The translations under genes and the position numbers were made by a program. Source: Amaranthus tricolor (lineage: Eukaryota > Streptophyta > Magnoliopsida > Caryophyllales > Amaranthaceae). From it: a stretch of 64,000 nt of DNA. The stretch covers positions 683,501 to 747,500 of the forward strand of contig NC_080058.1 of assembly GCF_026212465.1 (NCBI RefSeq), written 5' to 3'. This document shows, piece after piece, positions 9,926 through 22,200 of this stretch. Below the pieces are notes generated by a model. That model was given only the letters and a program-made list of their open reading frames with translations. It was not told where the DNA came from and made no database searches. Each line of letters begins with the position of its first letter. The first letter of the stretch is position 1.

Positions 9926-12900
9926 TTATCTATCGGTTTCACCACCATCATCTTCATCGTCATCACACGATTGAATGTCTCTCGTTTCTGACAAAGAAAG
10001 CCTTCGGTTTTTCCCTGGGCCCGCGGTCTCCACTAGTCCTTCTGACGCTAATGTTAAACCACCTGATACCGATGATGATCCAATGTAACGCCTCATGGTA
10101 GAAGTGTCGGTGGATGTAGGCGAGACATTGTAAGCGAAAATTCCCATTGGGTGATCGAACTTGCAGTTTGGACCAAATTTGCATATACCATATCGAGAAT
10201 AGAATATGCACAAAGGTTCTCCCTGTGAACGTATTAGACGGAAGCTAGGTTAGAGCCGTGACTAGGGTTGTGTAAATGAGCTGAGACTGATCACGAGCTA
10301 CAAAACTCGACTCAATTAGCTCGAATTTAACTCGGTTATATAGCTTCGTGCAATAAACGCTAACTAGTTTGCCCTTTACGATTTAGAACAATGCAACTTT
10401 CACATGCAAAACTCGACCAAATACAAGCTTCAGAAACTCGACCTAAGCTCAAATGAAGATCCATTTCGTTAAAAGCTAAGTCAAAGCTCAATTCGAATGA
10501 GTTCAGCTTGCAATCAAGCTGGATTCAACGCTACCTGGACTCAGGTACTGATATCAGATACTGATACGTGTCCAAGTGTCGGATATGGCTAAATATTCAA
10601 TTTTACGCCTAAAATGAAGTGTCTACATGAATTAACAAAACTTGAAATAAAACATTCAAAGAAGCGATAACATACCGGACGCAAGGGCAAACCCAGGGCA
10701 CTCAAGAGGCAATCGGGAGCAGGAATTAATCTTTCTCTAGGATGATGGAAACGACACACTGCCCCAAACTTACAATCACCGGTTTTCATGTAATATTGAC
10801 ATTCAGGTTGGCCAGGTCTCTCAGGGAAAACATTGTCCCTTTGCAGAGCATAATAGCCCATAGGGGCAGAACCAGAGCGATAAGAAGCAGAAACTGCGGA
10901 TTCACTCTGGCGTGTAGTTGCATAACCCGGATTGTTTCCAGCCGTCTGCTGCTGTCCTTCAGCGGACGAAACTGAACCCATCTGACCCTAATGATAAATA
11001 ACATGGATACATAAGGTATAAAAAATTCAGTAGCAACTAGCAAGTCTTCAATTTAGTCATGAGTTCGATAAACTCGATCTAAAAAGATATGGATAAAAGT
11101 AGGGGCGTATCTAAACCAGGGCTGGCATGGGCCATGGCCCGGGTCATGAAAAATATAGTAGTATATTAAACTGATGTTTAGTGTTTGAACCCGCACAACT
11201 TTCTATGCGCTTTGATAAAGGCGTTTTCAGCTAATTACACCATGCCAATAAAAGGTCATATTATATTGGCCCAGGTAATAAATTTTTTCTGGATTCACCA
11301 AGCTAATGTATGGAAAAGAAAATGCTTAAACCTCTTTTGTTCAAAGGAGGGTAGCTTACCATATAGGCATTCCATCCCGGAACTGAAACCATTCCTTGTG
11401 GAAGAATCAAAGGCGCGTAACTTGAAGGGCCTTGCCAACGCGGACTATGAATAATCGAGGCTCTCGACAAAGACCAATTAGTTAATCCTCCGGGATACGA
11501 TTGCTGACCAGGAGTTGTTGGAGACTGAACAGCAGGATACACTGAAGAACCAGGGAAAGAAGCAGACGGTTGAGGGTGATGGTACTTACATGTGCTCCCA
11601 AATTTACATTGTCCTGTTCTTAAATAGTATGCACACTCTGATTCATCCTGTCGAGAGAGATAAAAACCGTGTGCGTTTCAGATCTTCACATTAATGAAAC
11701 ATGAAACAAATCGATAAATTTTACCGGACGGAGTGGGTAGCCTAAAACATTTAACGGAACTCTTCCAGCAATCCCTGCTTTGTCTTTAGGATGGTGAAAC
11801 TTGCATGTTGCTCCAAACTTGCAAGTTCCCGTCTTCAAATAGTACTGATAAGTCAAAGCAACACCGTCAGGAAAAATATTTATTCCGGAAGACTCTTTAC
11901 AATTTACAAATATGCTAATGAACTTTCCAATAGTTTTATCAGTGATGCACTAGAGTCTAGAGAGGGAACAAGTTTTCACGGATACATTAAACAAAACCCA
12001 TCACAAAAATGTCGCACTTTTCATGTCTGTGCAACTAGTCAACTGATTGCATTTCTCAATTAAGTTTCGATAACGAACAAAATGGCACAAAGTCCTGTCT
12101 TTCAACAAATTTGTATCGAGTAAAGCATGCCTAATATAGAACAAATGGCCGCATCTATGAAAGTGGGCAACATATTTGCTTATCAGTCACCAATCGAGTG
12201 ATCAAAACCCCTCCCCTCAAACAGTTGAAACATTCAAATGATCAGTACAGTACCTAGCATTTTATGGCCCCAGGCAATCTGAACAAAATAGACCCTCTCT
12301 ATAAAAAGTCGATTTTGATCTTATTAGCTATGCAAAGTTGAAATAGATAAATAGCAACAATAAAAGGAAATGTATCCATGCCTGGCATTCAGGTTGACCA
12401 ATCCTTTCCGGAAACTCACCCTTCATTCGTGCAGTAGCGAGAGCCTGCAATACAATATTATCTATCAAATTTATCGCACAAACATCATTACACGAAAACG
12501 AACAATAAAAATGAGAAGGTATCGAGGAAAAGGGTATAAGAATAAGATACTCCCATCAACAAGAAACACCTTCAACATCCAACCTAAGACGTAAGGTTGT
12601 TAACAGATCTATATAAGAATCGATTTCGAATTTAAACCATAATTATCATGTTAGCCTCTAGTTAACAATTTCTTTGTAAAGCCGAGCCATTAGGGGGTGA
12701 AACACTTACTTCCCAACAAACTTGCATAAAAAATTTTCCGATGCAAAAGACAATGTCAGTCGGGTCTTATAGAAAAACAACAGATTGAGGTTAAACTTCA
12801 AACATCCAAAAGCATTTGTATGTTACAATATTAGCATGATGATGAAAAAAGAAACTCTAAGTTTCTAAATAAGGAAACCAAGAGTAAACCATGAGTATAG

Positions 12901-15045
12901 GCATCATTATTTTGTCCCAGCAGTATCTACACAAAAATCTACATAAAGTTATTCTTAAATCTTAAGGTCTTGCTAATGAACTTTTTCATCAATCTTACAT
13001 GTTAGCATGTCTATGATATCAAGTAATCAGTGTAAGTAAAACAGAGCGACAAGAATCTGAATAAAACATAAAGCAATAAACATATATTGTCTAAGATTTG
13101 CAAGTGACATTTTGTGTTTCTATACAGTGGATGCCAGAACTTACTAGCTTCCTACTAGGAGGATGATTGAAGCGGCATGTCGAACCAAATCTACAAAGTC
13201 CGGTTCTGAGATAAAAGGAACAATCTGGTTCCCCTTCATGCTCGGGGTAAGGACCAGGAGGGTAAATTCCGGTATCCATTGATTCGGATGATCTCAGATT
13301 GACTGGCCACATTGAGTCTGAAAGACAAACATCATTTCACTTATGAAGATTCAAAAGATTTATCTAGATAGAAGTTATAATTCCATTGAAAGGTGTTAGG
13401 CCGTGACAATTCGTCACATGATCACCCCACGGACCCACTCATGTGGATACATCCACAAGGCACTCGTGGGCTTGGGCCCACAAACCCACAAATAATGATT
13501 GTTGACTTGCATATACACTTGATGGGGTTCATTCTTTCGAAAAACCATATGATATTAGGACGATTACCCATCAAGTATTATATACAAGTCTACAAAAACT
13601 AATTTCGCGATGTGTGATCTTTCTCACATGTGAAGTATTTCCAACAAAAGGCAGCTAAAATTCAATGCACAAGACAAATGTTAGTCTCATTGAACGTTTA
13701 GCTACAATAAATCGAATCAATTTCCTGTCACAAAGGAACAATGGGCATATATTCAATTCACCATGTACTTCATAACTTAATATAGGAAGCTCAATTATGA
13801 ACCCCCATGAGCAGATAGGTGTTCAAAACAATATGTTTGGACTTATCATGATCCATATGACACAGCTCGACTCAAACAATTGTTAACCATTGACACCAGT
13901 GCCGCACGATTTTTACTAAGTCAATAGGTGAGCCCGTAACACAAAGATACCAGACTTCTTAAAACTTTGAAGCACCCAACACAAGTTTCTTCATAATAGT
14001 TCGTTTTATGTTTCATCATCATTATACCCCGTATATCCCATTGATTGAAAGTTTGTATTATGTTTATAGGATTATAGTTCATACCCAAAAACTAATATAC
14101 ACTGGAATTGCAAAATGCAAATACAAATCAAAGGAATTCATCAAAATTTTGTTCAACTTGTAGCTTTTGTTCTCTTTCTTTCCTTTTGATTTAAGGGGTT
14201 AAGGAAGGTTACCATGAATTGAATCCTTCCAAATTCCAACCAAAGCTTCTAGCTTCAAAGAGAATTAAAGCTAAAGTATTAACCAAAGGAAATCCCATAA
14301 TATTCCATTAATTTATCAAAGCAATGAAAAAAAAACAAATGATTAGTAAGATTATAAAAGGACAAATATATCTACATTTATATTATCATGCCAAGAAATT
14401 TAACAAAAATATGAACCACATTCATTCATAAAAAAAACAATTCTAGTGACTCATATTCCATAAAGTTTATCGGATAGCTTCATTACTCCGCAACCCTTCA
14501 CCCCATTGAAGTTCAACTAAAATTTTTTAGGAAAAAAAAAAGATAAATTGAATAAAATGCCAATTGTCCCCATCAAAATTTAGTGATAATTTACAAATAA
14601 CCCAAAAATCCCAATTTCACAACCGATCAAATAAATTAATTCAAACACCCAAAACTCGAAAGGGGGGATTTACTCTAGATTTATATATTTGATCACACCC
14701 AATTCCCATTTTATTTAATAAAAATCAAAACTTTATACAACCCACAAAAATGTTGAAAAAAGTAGACATTCAAGCATAATAATCAAAATTATACATGATA
14801 ACATACCCAACATTTTACAAACAACCCATTAAGAATCAAACAAAATTAAATTTGAAGAAATAGCTAATTATAATACAAATTACAAAAGATTGATTAAAAC
14901 AAAAAAAGGTTAAAAAAAAAAAAGAAAGAAAGGAAGAACCTTGAACTAAAAGAGAGGATGGTCCATCAACAACAGAAGGTCTAGAAATGGGCATTGTAGT
15001 TGTATCATCATGATCATCAACAACAACAACATCTCGAAACGACAT
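9926..15045 (-). CDS. CCCH zinc-finger protein with five fingers (ZFN-like), seven exons
   Basis: Exons: 15045-14940, 13317-13145, 12444-12382, 11844-11725, 11647-11360, 10987-10676 and 10222-9926, giving 452 aa. All five CX8CX5CX3H fingers are complete: C68-H87, C113-H132, C159-H178, C313-H332 and C359-H378. Linkers of the type GYPLRP and GLPLRP follow fingers 2 and 4. This 3+2 layout and length match the plant ZFN1/C3H-32 group, nuclear proteins that bind RNA or DNA. The ATG at 15045 is the first in frame and opens MSFRDVVV. All junctions are GT-AG except intron 3, which starts GC. Intron 3 divides finger 2 after Cys-Gln. A TTG-initiated extension upstream was not used. The target is unknown. 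Confidence 0.93.
12380..12383 (-). other. Non-canonical GC splice donor of the CCCH gene, intron 3
   Basis: Exon 3 ends GAATGCCAG and the intron starts GCATGG. The next exon resumes exactly at the codon that completes finger 2 ([11 protein letters not shown]), after an acceptor TTATCAG at 11845. No nearby GT keeps the reading frame and the finger. GC-AG introns are a known minor class. They usually have CAG before the cut, as here. Confidence 0.7.
13394..13646 (+). mobile_element. 253-bp solo LTR (or TRIM-like LTR) in intron 1 of the CCCH gene
   Basis: The ends are TGTTAGG and CCAACA (TG...CA with short inverted termini TGTT/AACA). A perfect AAAGG target duplication flanks it at 13389-13393 and 13647-13651. 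A TATTATATAC motif near 13577 could be its core promoter. No internal element is present, so it is a solo LTR or a very small LTR element after recombination. It lies on the strand opposite to the host gene. Confidence 0.85.
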
Positions 15046-15258
15046 CGTTTTATTACAAACTCCATTCAAATATCAACAACAACATTACTAATACTACTGT
15101 ATAGAATTACTTCTTTTTTCTACAACAACAAATTTACTCCTTTTATTTGTTCTTCCTCTTTTGTTGTTGTCGTTGGTGATAATTCTGATTATTATTGTGC
15201 TACAATAATCCCCATTATATTTCTACGTACTATTTTCATAATTATCCCTTTTATTTAT

Positions 15259-15272
15259 TTTTATATATATAA
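15259..15272 (-). promoter_or_regulatory. Possible TATA box of the CCCH gene
   Basis: TATATATAAA on the minus strand, about 220 bp upstream of the start codon. AT-rich surroundings make chance matches common. Confidence 0.3.
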
Positions 15273-15449
15273 ATCATGTCTTTTTTGAAGGAGAGAGAAA
15301 ATCGTTTGGGCGAAAAGAAAAGTGAAGAGGGGAAAATCTGGTTCTCTCTCCTCCACAGAACTTAGTGTGGGAGAAAACAAGAGGAGAGAGAGTGGGGAAT
15401 AAAAACCAACCATTTTCGCTTCATCATCGTGATTCATCATACCCATTTA

Positions 15450-16618
15450 TCCGATCATAAAAATTATAATTATAGTCTAAAAAAATAAAAGACGTTAAAT
15501 CATAGTCCTAAAGCAAAATACGATTATTAAGTCTTTTGGATTTAGAAAAATTTACAATTAAAAGAAAAACTAGATGAAAATAATACAGAAAACAAGATAG
15601 GACAATGCAAAATACTCATTAAGGTTAATAAAAAAACTATTTTTGCTTACTTTAGGACAAATATGAGATATATTCTTCCTTTTTTATTTTAAATCATTAT
15701 TTCATTATTTTTGGTTTCGAAATGCTACTAACCAGTAATATTTAATTAAACTGTTACGTTTGAAGACACTTGTATACTATATTTATGATGTACATTTTTA
15801 TTAGTTATAGATGATAAAAGATGGTAATAGAACGATTGGTATTCAAATTTTCTAAATGAGTATTATGTCATTTTATGGTAATGAATCCCTAATTATGAAA
15901 AAAAATTTATTTACAATTTTTCATTACCACCCAATACTTATTTGAAATAATAATGTATTATATTAAACTATAGAAAAATAAATAAATAAAATAGTACAAA
16001 AGATGACCATTAATCACAAAAATTTTCCCATAAAAATTACATTAAATTTTCATCTCTATTTTTATCAATTTTTACCAAGCATCATACCGACGTTTATCAC
16101 AATTGTATGGTTTTATTGTGAACTGTGGTACGTAACATGTGCATGTAAAAAATAATAATATGGAAAGTATAATACTACTAATATTAATATATCATGGACT
16201 CTTGTACTGTGTGATAAAGTAATATTTAAGTACTATGTTTTGGAATTGGAAGTATGTATATTCCTATCTTGAGTCTAGAAGGACGTATTTTATGATTTTA
16301 CTTTAAATCTATGGGCATGGTCTTTTGTAATTAGATATATTGGACCCATTGAGTATAATATTTAAGTCTAGTTAAGTTGAAAAGAACTGTCCTTTAATAT
16401 ATTCATTATATTATTTGGGTTTTAAATTTTTAATACATTTTTCTAGCATATTTTATATTTTCTAATTTCTACATTTTGATTTTACCTCTCATGAAAGTTT
16501 TTAAAATATATTCACAATTTCATATTTTAAAGGATAAGTTTAAATTTTAACAAAAAAAATATTTTTAAAAATTTAACCTAATATTATTTTCATCTTGCTA
16601 AGAAAAATTATTAATATA

Positions 16619-16655
<37 letters not shown>

Positions 16656-18505
16656 GAGTGGTATTTATAAATTATGATTTCTAAGTAAATGCGCCTATAT
16701 TATAATCAAATACACTGTTTTTTTAAGTATAAGAAAAATAATAAATGGTTTGATCTTCTCACCACTCATATATAAAAATGGAAGTACTACATGTTCTTTC
16801 TTTTATTATAAACTTTTTATTAGAAAATAATTAACATTCAAGTTCAACCACGAACTATGTGACCATGTCTTTCATGTTGGAAAAAAATAAGTCCCCACTA
16901 AACCAAACAATAGAAAGTAGACGTTAACAATTAATTACTTCTAGAAGGACTTAATTAAGTTAAGTAGGACACGTGGGGACATGTAAATGGCGAGTGCACA
17001 AGCTACTTACAGTCGAGATTATACAGGAATGAACATTTTTTTAAGTTGATTTCAAATTAGGTGTTTTTGATTGTTTTATAATTAGATGTTCTGTCCATTT
17101 TTTTTACATGTATATATTAATTTTAAAGTCGAATCAAATTGAATTTGCTTATAAGATCGGATAAAATTTAAATCATCAGATTTATTTTAAACACCTCTAT
17201 CCAAATACCTTGTTTAAAGTTACATTAAACAACATTATAAAATGTAAAAGATCATATGTAAAGGTGTCAGGCAGCATATATAACGATATTAAGGAAAAGT
17301 TTGTAGGATTAGTGCATGCTAATTTGTAATTTATTGTGCACCATCCTCTACTCTTAGCTCTCCACACTACTAACCTATTAAACTCTGCAATCTGTATTCT
17401 CCAATCTCCACTCCACCAACTAACTCCCTCCTTCGAGTCTTGTACGAGATCGTCTTATTATGAGATGAGCCCATATAAGCACAACCCAAAGTTAAACTTA
17501 CATAATAGTTACTAAATAAAAACAATTTTTATCATTAAAATATAAGAAATTTTAAATAGGGCCAATCCACATTAAATTGTTTCACTATAGCTAGACGCTA
17601 GCTCAAAGTCGATGCAAATGTTTACGATTTGTTTAATAGTCACTCTTAAATGGAGTGAATGATGATGAAAAGCAATTTTATTTTTAATAGAAATATCTTT
17701 TGATAAGTTTAATGGTCATATCTATTCTACTTTAGCAATATCATTTTCTTCACATAATTATTCATTCTGATGCTTTACCATTTGAAAATGTGATATTATG
17801 TGATAAATTAGTAATGAAAATTTGTGTTTTTTTTATAATCAAAGTTTTATTACCATGAGAATGCATGATAAGATAAATTTCATAAAAATTAATACTACAA
17901 ATCATTATCATTAACATCATATAGACCCAATAACCAAGGAGTGTACATAAAGTTCATCTATTAGCTCATTTTTCACTTTTGTCTTTTTTTATTACGGATA
18001 AAATATTTGAAAGTAAGTTAGAAATCTCTATATCTTTAAAAAAAAAAGTTAGAAATCTCTATAGGTAAGAGAAAATAAAATTAATTATTTATATATGTGA
18101 TGTGAATTAAACCTTTATCAGAGTGATATAATAAAATTACATTAACTCAAGATACTATAACGCATTTACGCCTACTTATAAACATTTGATTGGTTAATGT
18201 GCTTTTATAGTAAAATCATTGGCTAAATTTTTTACAGTTATGTTGAGAGGGACATTTGAACAGAAGGGGTGAACTTTCTAACTAATAGGAATACTTTAAT
18301 CTCAAAAAAAAAAAAAAAAAACGGTAGGAATACTATGTAGACATATCATAGAAGACTAAAGATCATAGGATTTAAGCATATGATAATTGATTATCTAATA
18401 ATAATGTTTTACTCCCATAAAATAAATTTATACTACTTTAACTTCTAATATACAAATGATGTGATGTACAACAAGATCATAAATTACAAACAAAAATAAA
18501 TTATT
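15450..18505. other. AT-rich intergenic region
   Basis: Three kilobases with no exon, RNA gene or complete transposon that I can support. It holds a (TA)16 run at 16620-16652, a partial GAGAC-family end near 17438 and scattered homopolymer tracts. Confidence 0.5.
16620..16652. repeat. (TA)n microsatellite
   Basis: About 16 uninterrupted TA units. Confidence 0.9.
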
Positions 18506-18510
18506 GAATC

Positions 18511-19237
18511 TGTCATGGTACTGTTTTTAATTAATTTATTTATTTATTAATTAGCATCATATTACTAAAATACCCCTTGACCTTTCCGGATTGACTTTGA
18601 CTTTTGGTCAATGGGCTTTCTGCTGGACTTCCCGTCTTCCTTGGAAGGCTCATGACATTTTTACCTTCAGAATACTTAACTTCCCTGTCATCTATCTTCT
18701 TTGGCCATCCTCCTTTTAAGGAGAATAACTGCCCACCACCTTCCACTCTTCAGTCATGCTTGGCTCTCCTTGTTTCAAGGTGAATAACTGTCCACTCTTC
18801 CCATGACCAGTCCACCTCCCATTACTCCCACTACTCCCATGATCTTCCACCTTTCCTCTCTGAAGTAACTTCCTCCTTCAACATTATAAATAGGGACAAC
18901 CATCAGAGGGGAGGGGACATCTGAAACAGCTTTCCTAGTATCCTTGCTTACACTACTTCCTCAAGCCTTCCCAACCACTAGCACTAGCACAAGCAATCTC
19001 AATCCCGACCTTCCTTCTTGCATTCATTCTACAATCTGTCATTCATTAATTTCCGATTTACGTTCTGACTTGAGCGTCGGAGGGGTTTTCCGGGAGATCA
19101 CCCCCCGGACAAGGCTAACGTGTTATGTTGCAGGAATTCAGGTCACCTCCTCTCATAAGTCGCTTCTCTTGATCACACTTCTACTTATCTCCAGGTATTT
19201 CAAGTGTATCCCACTTCCTCGTTTCATCACCGAAACA
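18511..19237 (+). repeat. 5' LTR of the Tat element
   Basis: 727 bp, starts TGTCATGG, ends GAAACA. It differs from the 3' LTR only at 18738 (A versus G) and 18941 (T versus G). Confidence 0.97.
18885..18895 (+). promoter_or_regulatory. LTR TATA box
   Basis: TATAAATAGGG in a pyrimidine-rich U3, a strong plant core promoter. The 3' LTR has the same motif at 30903-30913, about 1.3 kb upstream of the GDT1-like start codon and on the same strand. Confidence 0.75.
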
Positions 19238-19238
19238 G

Positions 19239-19258
19239 TTTGGCGCCGTCTGTGGGGA
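19239..19258 (+). other. Primer-binding site
   Basis: TTTGGCGCCGTCTGTGGGG begins two bases after the 5' LTR. TGGCGCCGT matches the end of the site used by tRNA-Asp-primed Athila/Tat elements. The rest is less close, so the primer tRNA is not certain. Confidence 0.7.
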
Positions 19259-19273
19259 GCTGTACAAGAAGTC

Positions 19274-22200
19274 ATGGCTCCCAAGAAGAACCCGACTCAA
19301 ACCGCCACCGTGCATAGCACAGACACAGACACTTCAGCGGGTCACGCTAATAATCAAGCCGTGACTCGCCGTGATCTGGACATGCTAGCGCGAAATCTCA
19401 CGGCCGCGTTCTCTGAACAACTCCGCGCCGTCATAAACAATACCCCTACTCAACAACGGGTACTGGAAGACATGGCGAACCAAATAAAGAACTTAGAGGA
19501 ACGAATCGAGCCCCGTCAAGAGATACCAAAATCTCATGAATCTCAAGACGGGAACTCGAGGACTTCCCATTCCAGTAGACGCAATAAAAATAGGCGGGAA
19601 AGGTCCAAAACTTACCCGCACCATAGCAAGACAGATACACGAGATGGCGAATCCAAAACCGCCACTCCAGATGCCCGAACCTTCATAGAGAGCAAAAAGC
19701 GAAAGACGTCTGAGAGCGTCCAATCCCTAGTAGATAAAAGAAGGGAGGAAAGGAAGAAGGCACAACTCGCCGGGTCTAGCCGTCCCCTCACTCCCACCTC
19801 CATGCCGCGGAATGAGGACGACAAGAGTGTCCTTCCCGAAGAGCCCATATCATTAGTCTCTCCCCTGGCCAGAGAGATACTGAATACTCCCAATCCCGGG
19901 AAAATAAAGGTACCAAACATGGCTGCTTTCGATGGCACGTCATGCCCGCAGGAGCATTTGACGGCGTATAAGAATCTTATGTTGTTGTACACCACCAACT
20001 CATCGTTATGGTGTAAGTTCTTTCCAACTACTCTTACAGGAGTAGCTTTGACGTGGTACACCTCCCTTCCCAGAGGAAGCATCCACAACTTTGCCCAACT
20101 AGAGGGCAAGTTCTTGGGCCACTTTATAGCCTCAAGAAGGCAGGAGAAATCAAACTTCCACCTGCTTAGTGTCACTCAATTGGAAGGAGAGTCCATATCC
20201 TCATATCTTAAGAAGTTCCATGAGGCAGTGCTGGAAGTGACTGATTTGGAGGAGTCGGTCGCCCTGAACGCCCTAATCAACGGAATGAAGGCCCAACGGC
20301 TGAAGTTCCAGTTGGTTGAAAGTCAAGTAAAGACGTATGCAGAGGCCATGAAACAATGCCAAAGTTATGTCACGGCGTCAGAGATATGTCAAGCACATGA
20401 TCCGAAAAGGCGAAAATTTGAGAAAAAAGATGTCGGGCCCCCCCATCAATCCTCACGAAGCAGGGAGGAGCATTCTTCGAGGAGAGAGAAGAATTACATG
20501 CCGCGTCGTCCTACGCCGCCGTCTGATATGGGACCTCCACGAGCCCGACACGTATACGTTATAGAAGGAGAAACTAGGACGCGGAATCTGGGAGATGGAG
20601 GAAACGACCCCATATTTAATCGAAACAGGAGGGACATTTTCTTCGCTGTTCGAGATCAATTGCCAGCTCCACCTCCAGTTACCACACCCTCTGATAGGCG
20701 CAACTATAATCTGTGGTGTGATTATCACAAAGAGCACGGCCATACTCTGGCACAATGTCGCGAACTAAAGCGCATCTTGCATCAGTTGGCTAACAAAGGA
20801 AAACTGTCTAGGTTCCTCAACAGGAGAGATTATGATGCTGGAAGAGAAGGGGAAAGGAGGCCATGGCAACAGAAACGCCGATCCCCCAAGAGGAACGAAG
20901 CCAGACGCGAAAGTTCCGACACTCAAGGAACTATCAACATGATTTTTGGGGGATACACTGAGGAATATCCCACTATCCGCGCGGCAAAAAACAGCGTCCA
21001 CACTTTGCTGAAAGGACCTCCCAGGGCCGCATCTAAGGGACCGGTCATGAAGTTCGATGCCACGACCTCCCAACCGCTGCAACAACCCCATACCGATCCC
21101 CTGGTGGTCTCTCTCAAAATTGGGCAAATGAAAGTCAGACGGGTGCTGGTAGATACGGGAAGCACGGCTGATCTTATTACAATGGAGTGCTTAAGAAAGA
21201 TGAAGTTCGAGGAAAAGCACTTACAACCCCTAGACAAACCACTGATTGGGTTTGGAGGGAGTCAGGTCATTCCGTTGGGCACGATCATTCTCCCCGTACG
21301 GGTAGGGGAGAGAAGTGAAAGCCGGACCATGCCCATACGGTTCACAGTGGTAGATCTCAACTTCCCCTACAATGCTATCATGGGGCTCCCACTCATTAAT
21401 AAGATCAAGGCAGCAATCTTTCCCCATCAACTCTTGCTGCAGTTCGAGACAGATAATGGACAAGTTGGCATTCTCAAGGGAGACCAAGTGACGGCTCGCC
21501 AATGCCTCGTCAACACCCTGAAGCGCGGGTCCTCCGAGACACGAGCAAAAAGAAAAAGGGAAGACAATGTCCCAGCTGTCATGAGCGTGTACATGGAAAA
21601 TCTCAGCACGCATGAAAGGCCTCGCCCCATAGAACGATACGAGGAAGTAGACATGTTCGAGGGGAAACAAATCAAGGTAGGGAAAGATCTTCCTAGCACG
21701 GTCAAACAGGACATAGTGGCCACCATTGCTGAGTTTCGCGACGTCTTTGCTTTTTGCACGGAAGAAATGCCTGGCATCCCTACCAGTGTCGCGTGTCATA
21801 AACTTGACATCAAACCAGGCTATAAACCCATAAAACAAAAGCTACGACATCAAGGAAGAGAGCGGACTGAGGCCGCCAAGGAGGAAGTCGAGAAGTTGTT
21901 GAGAGCCGGATTTATTAAAGAATGCAAATACTCTGAGTAGCTATCCAACGTTGTCCTGGTGAAAAAACCGAATGGCAAGTGGAGGATGTGCGTCGACTTC
22001 ACGGACCTGAATAAGGCGTGCCCTAAAGACGATTACCCACTTCCAAAGATAGATCATCTGGTGGATTCTACAGCAGGCCATGCATTATTAAGCTTCATGG
22101 ATGCCAATGCCGGCTATCATCAGATTCCGTTGGCAATTGAAGACCAACCTCACACGGCCTTCATTACCAGCATGGGAGTCTATTGCTACAAGGTTATGCC

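Noticed and set aside
18944..19273. N-terminal extension of the Tat polyprotein into the LTR
   Set aside because: The open frame begins with TTG inside the LTR. Gag is more likely to start at ATG 19274, after the primer-binding site.
19612..20175. Minus-strand frame of 187 codons over gag
   Set aside because: It is a shadow of the gag frame with no start context, splice signal or protein signature. Similar minus-strand frames over pol were dropped.
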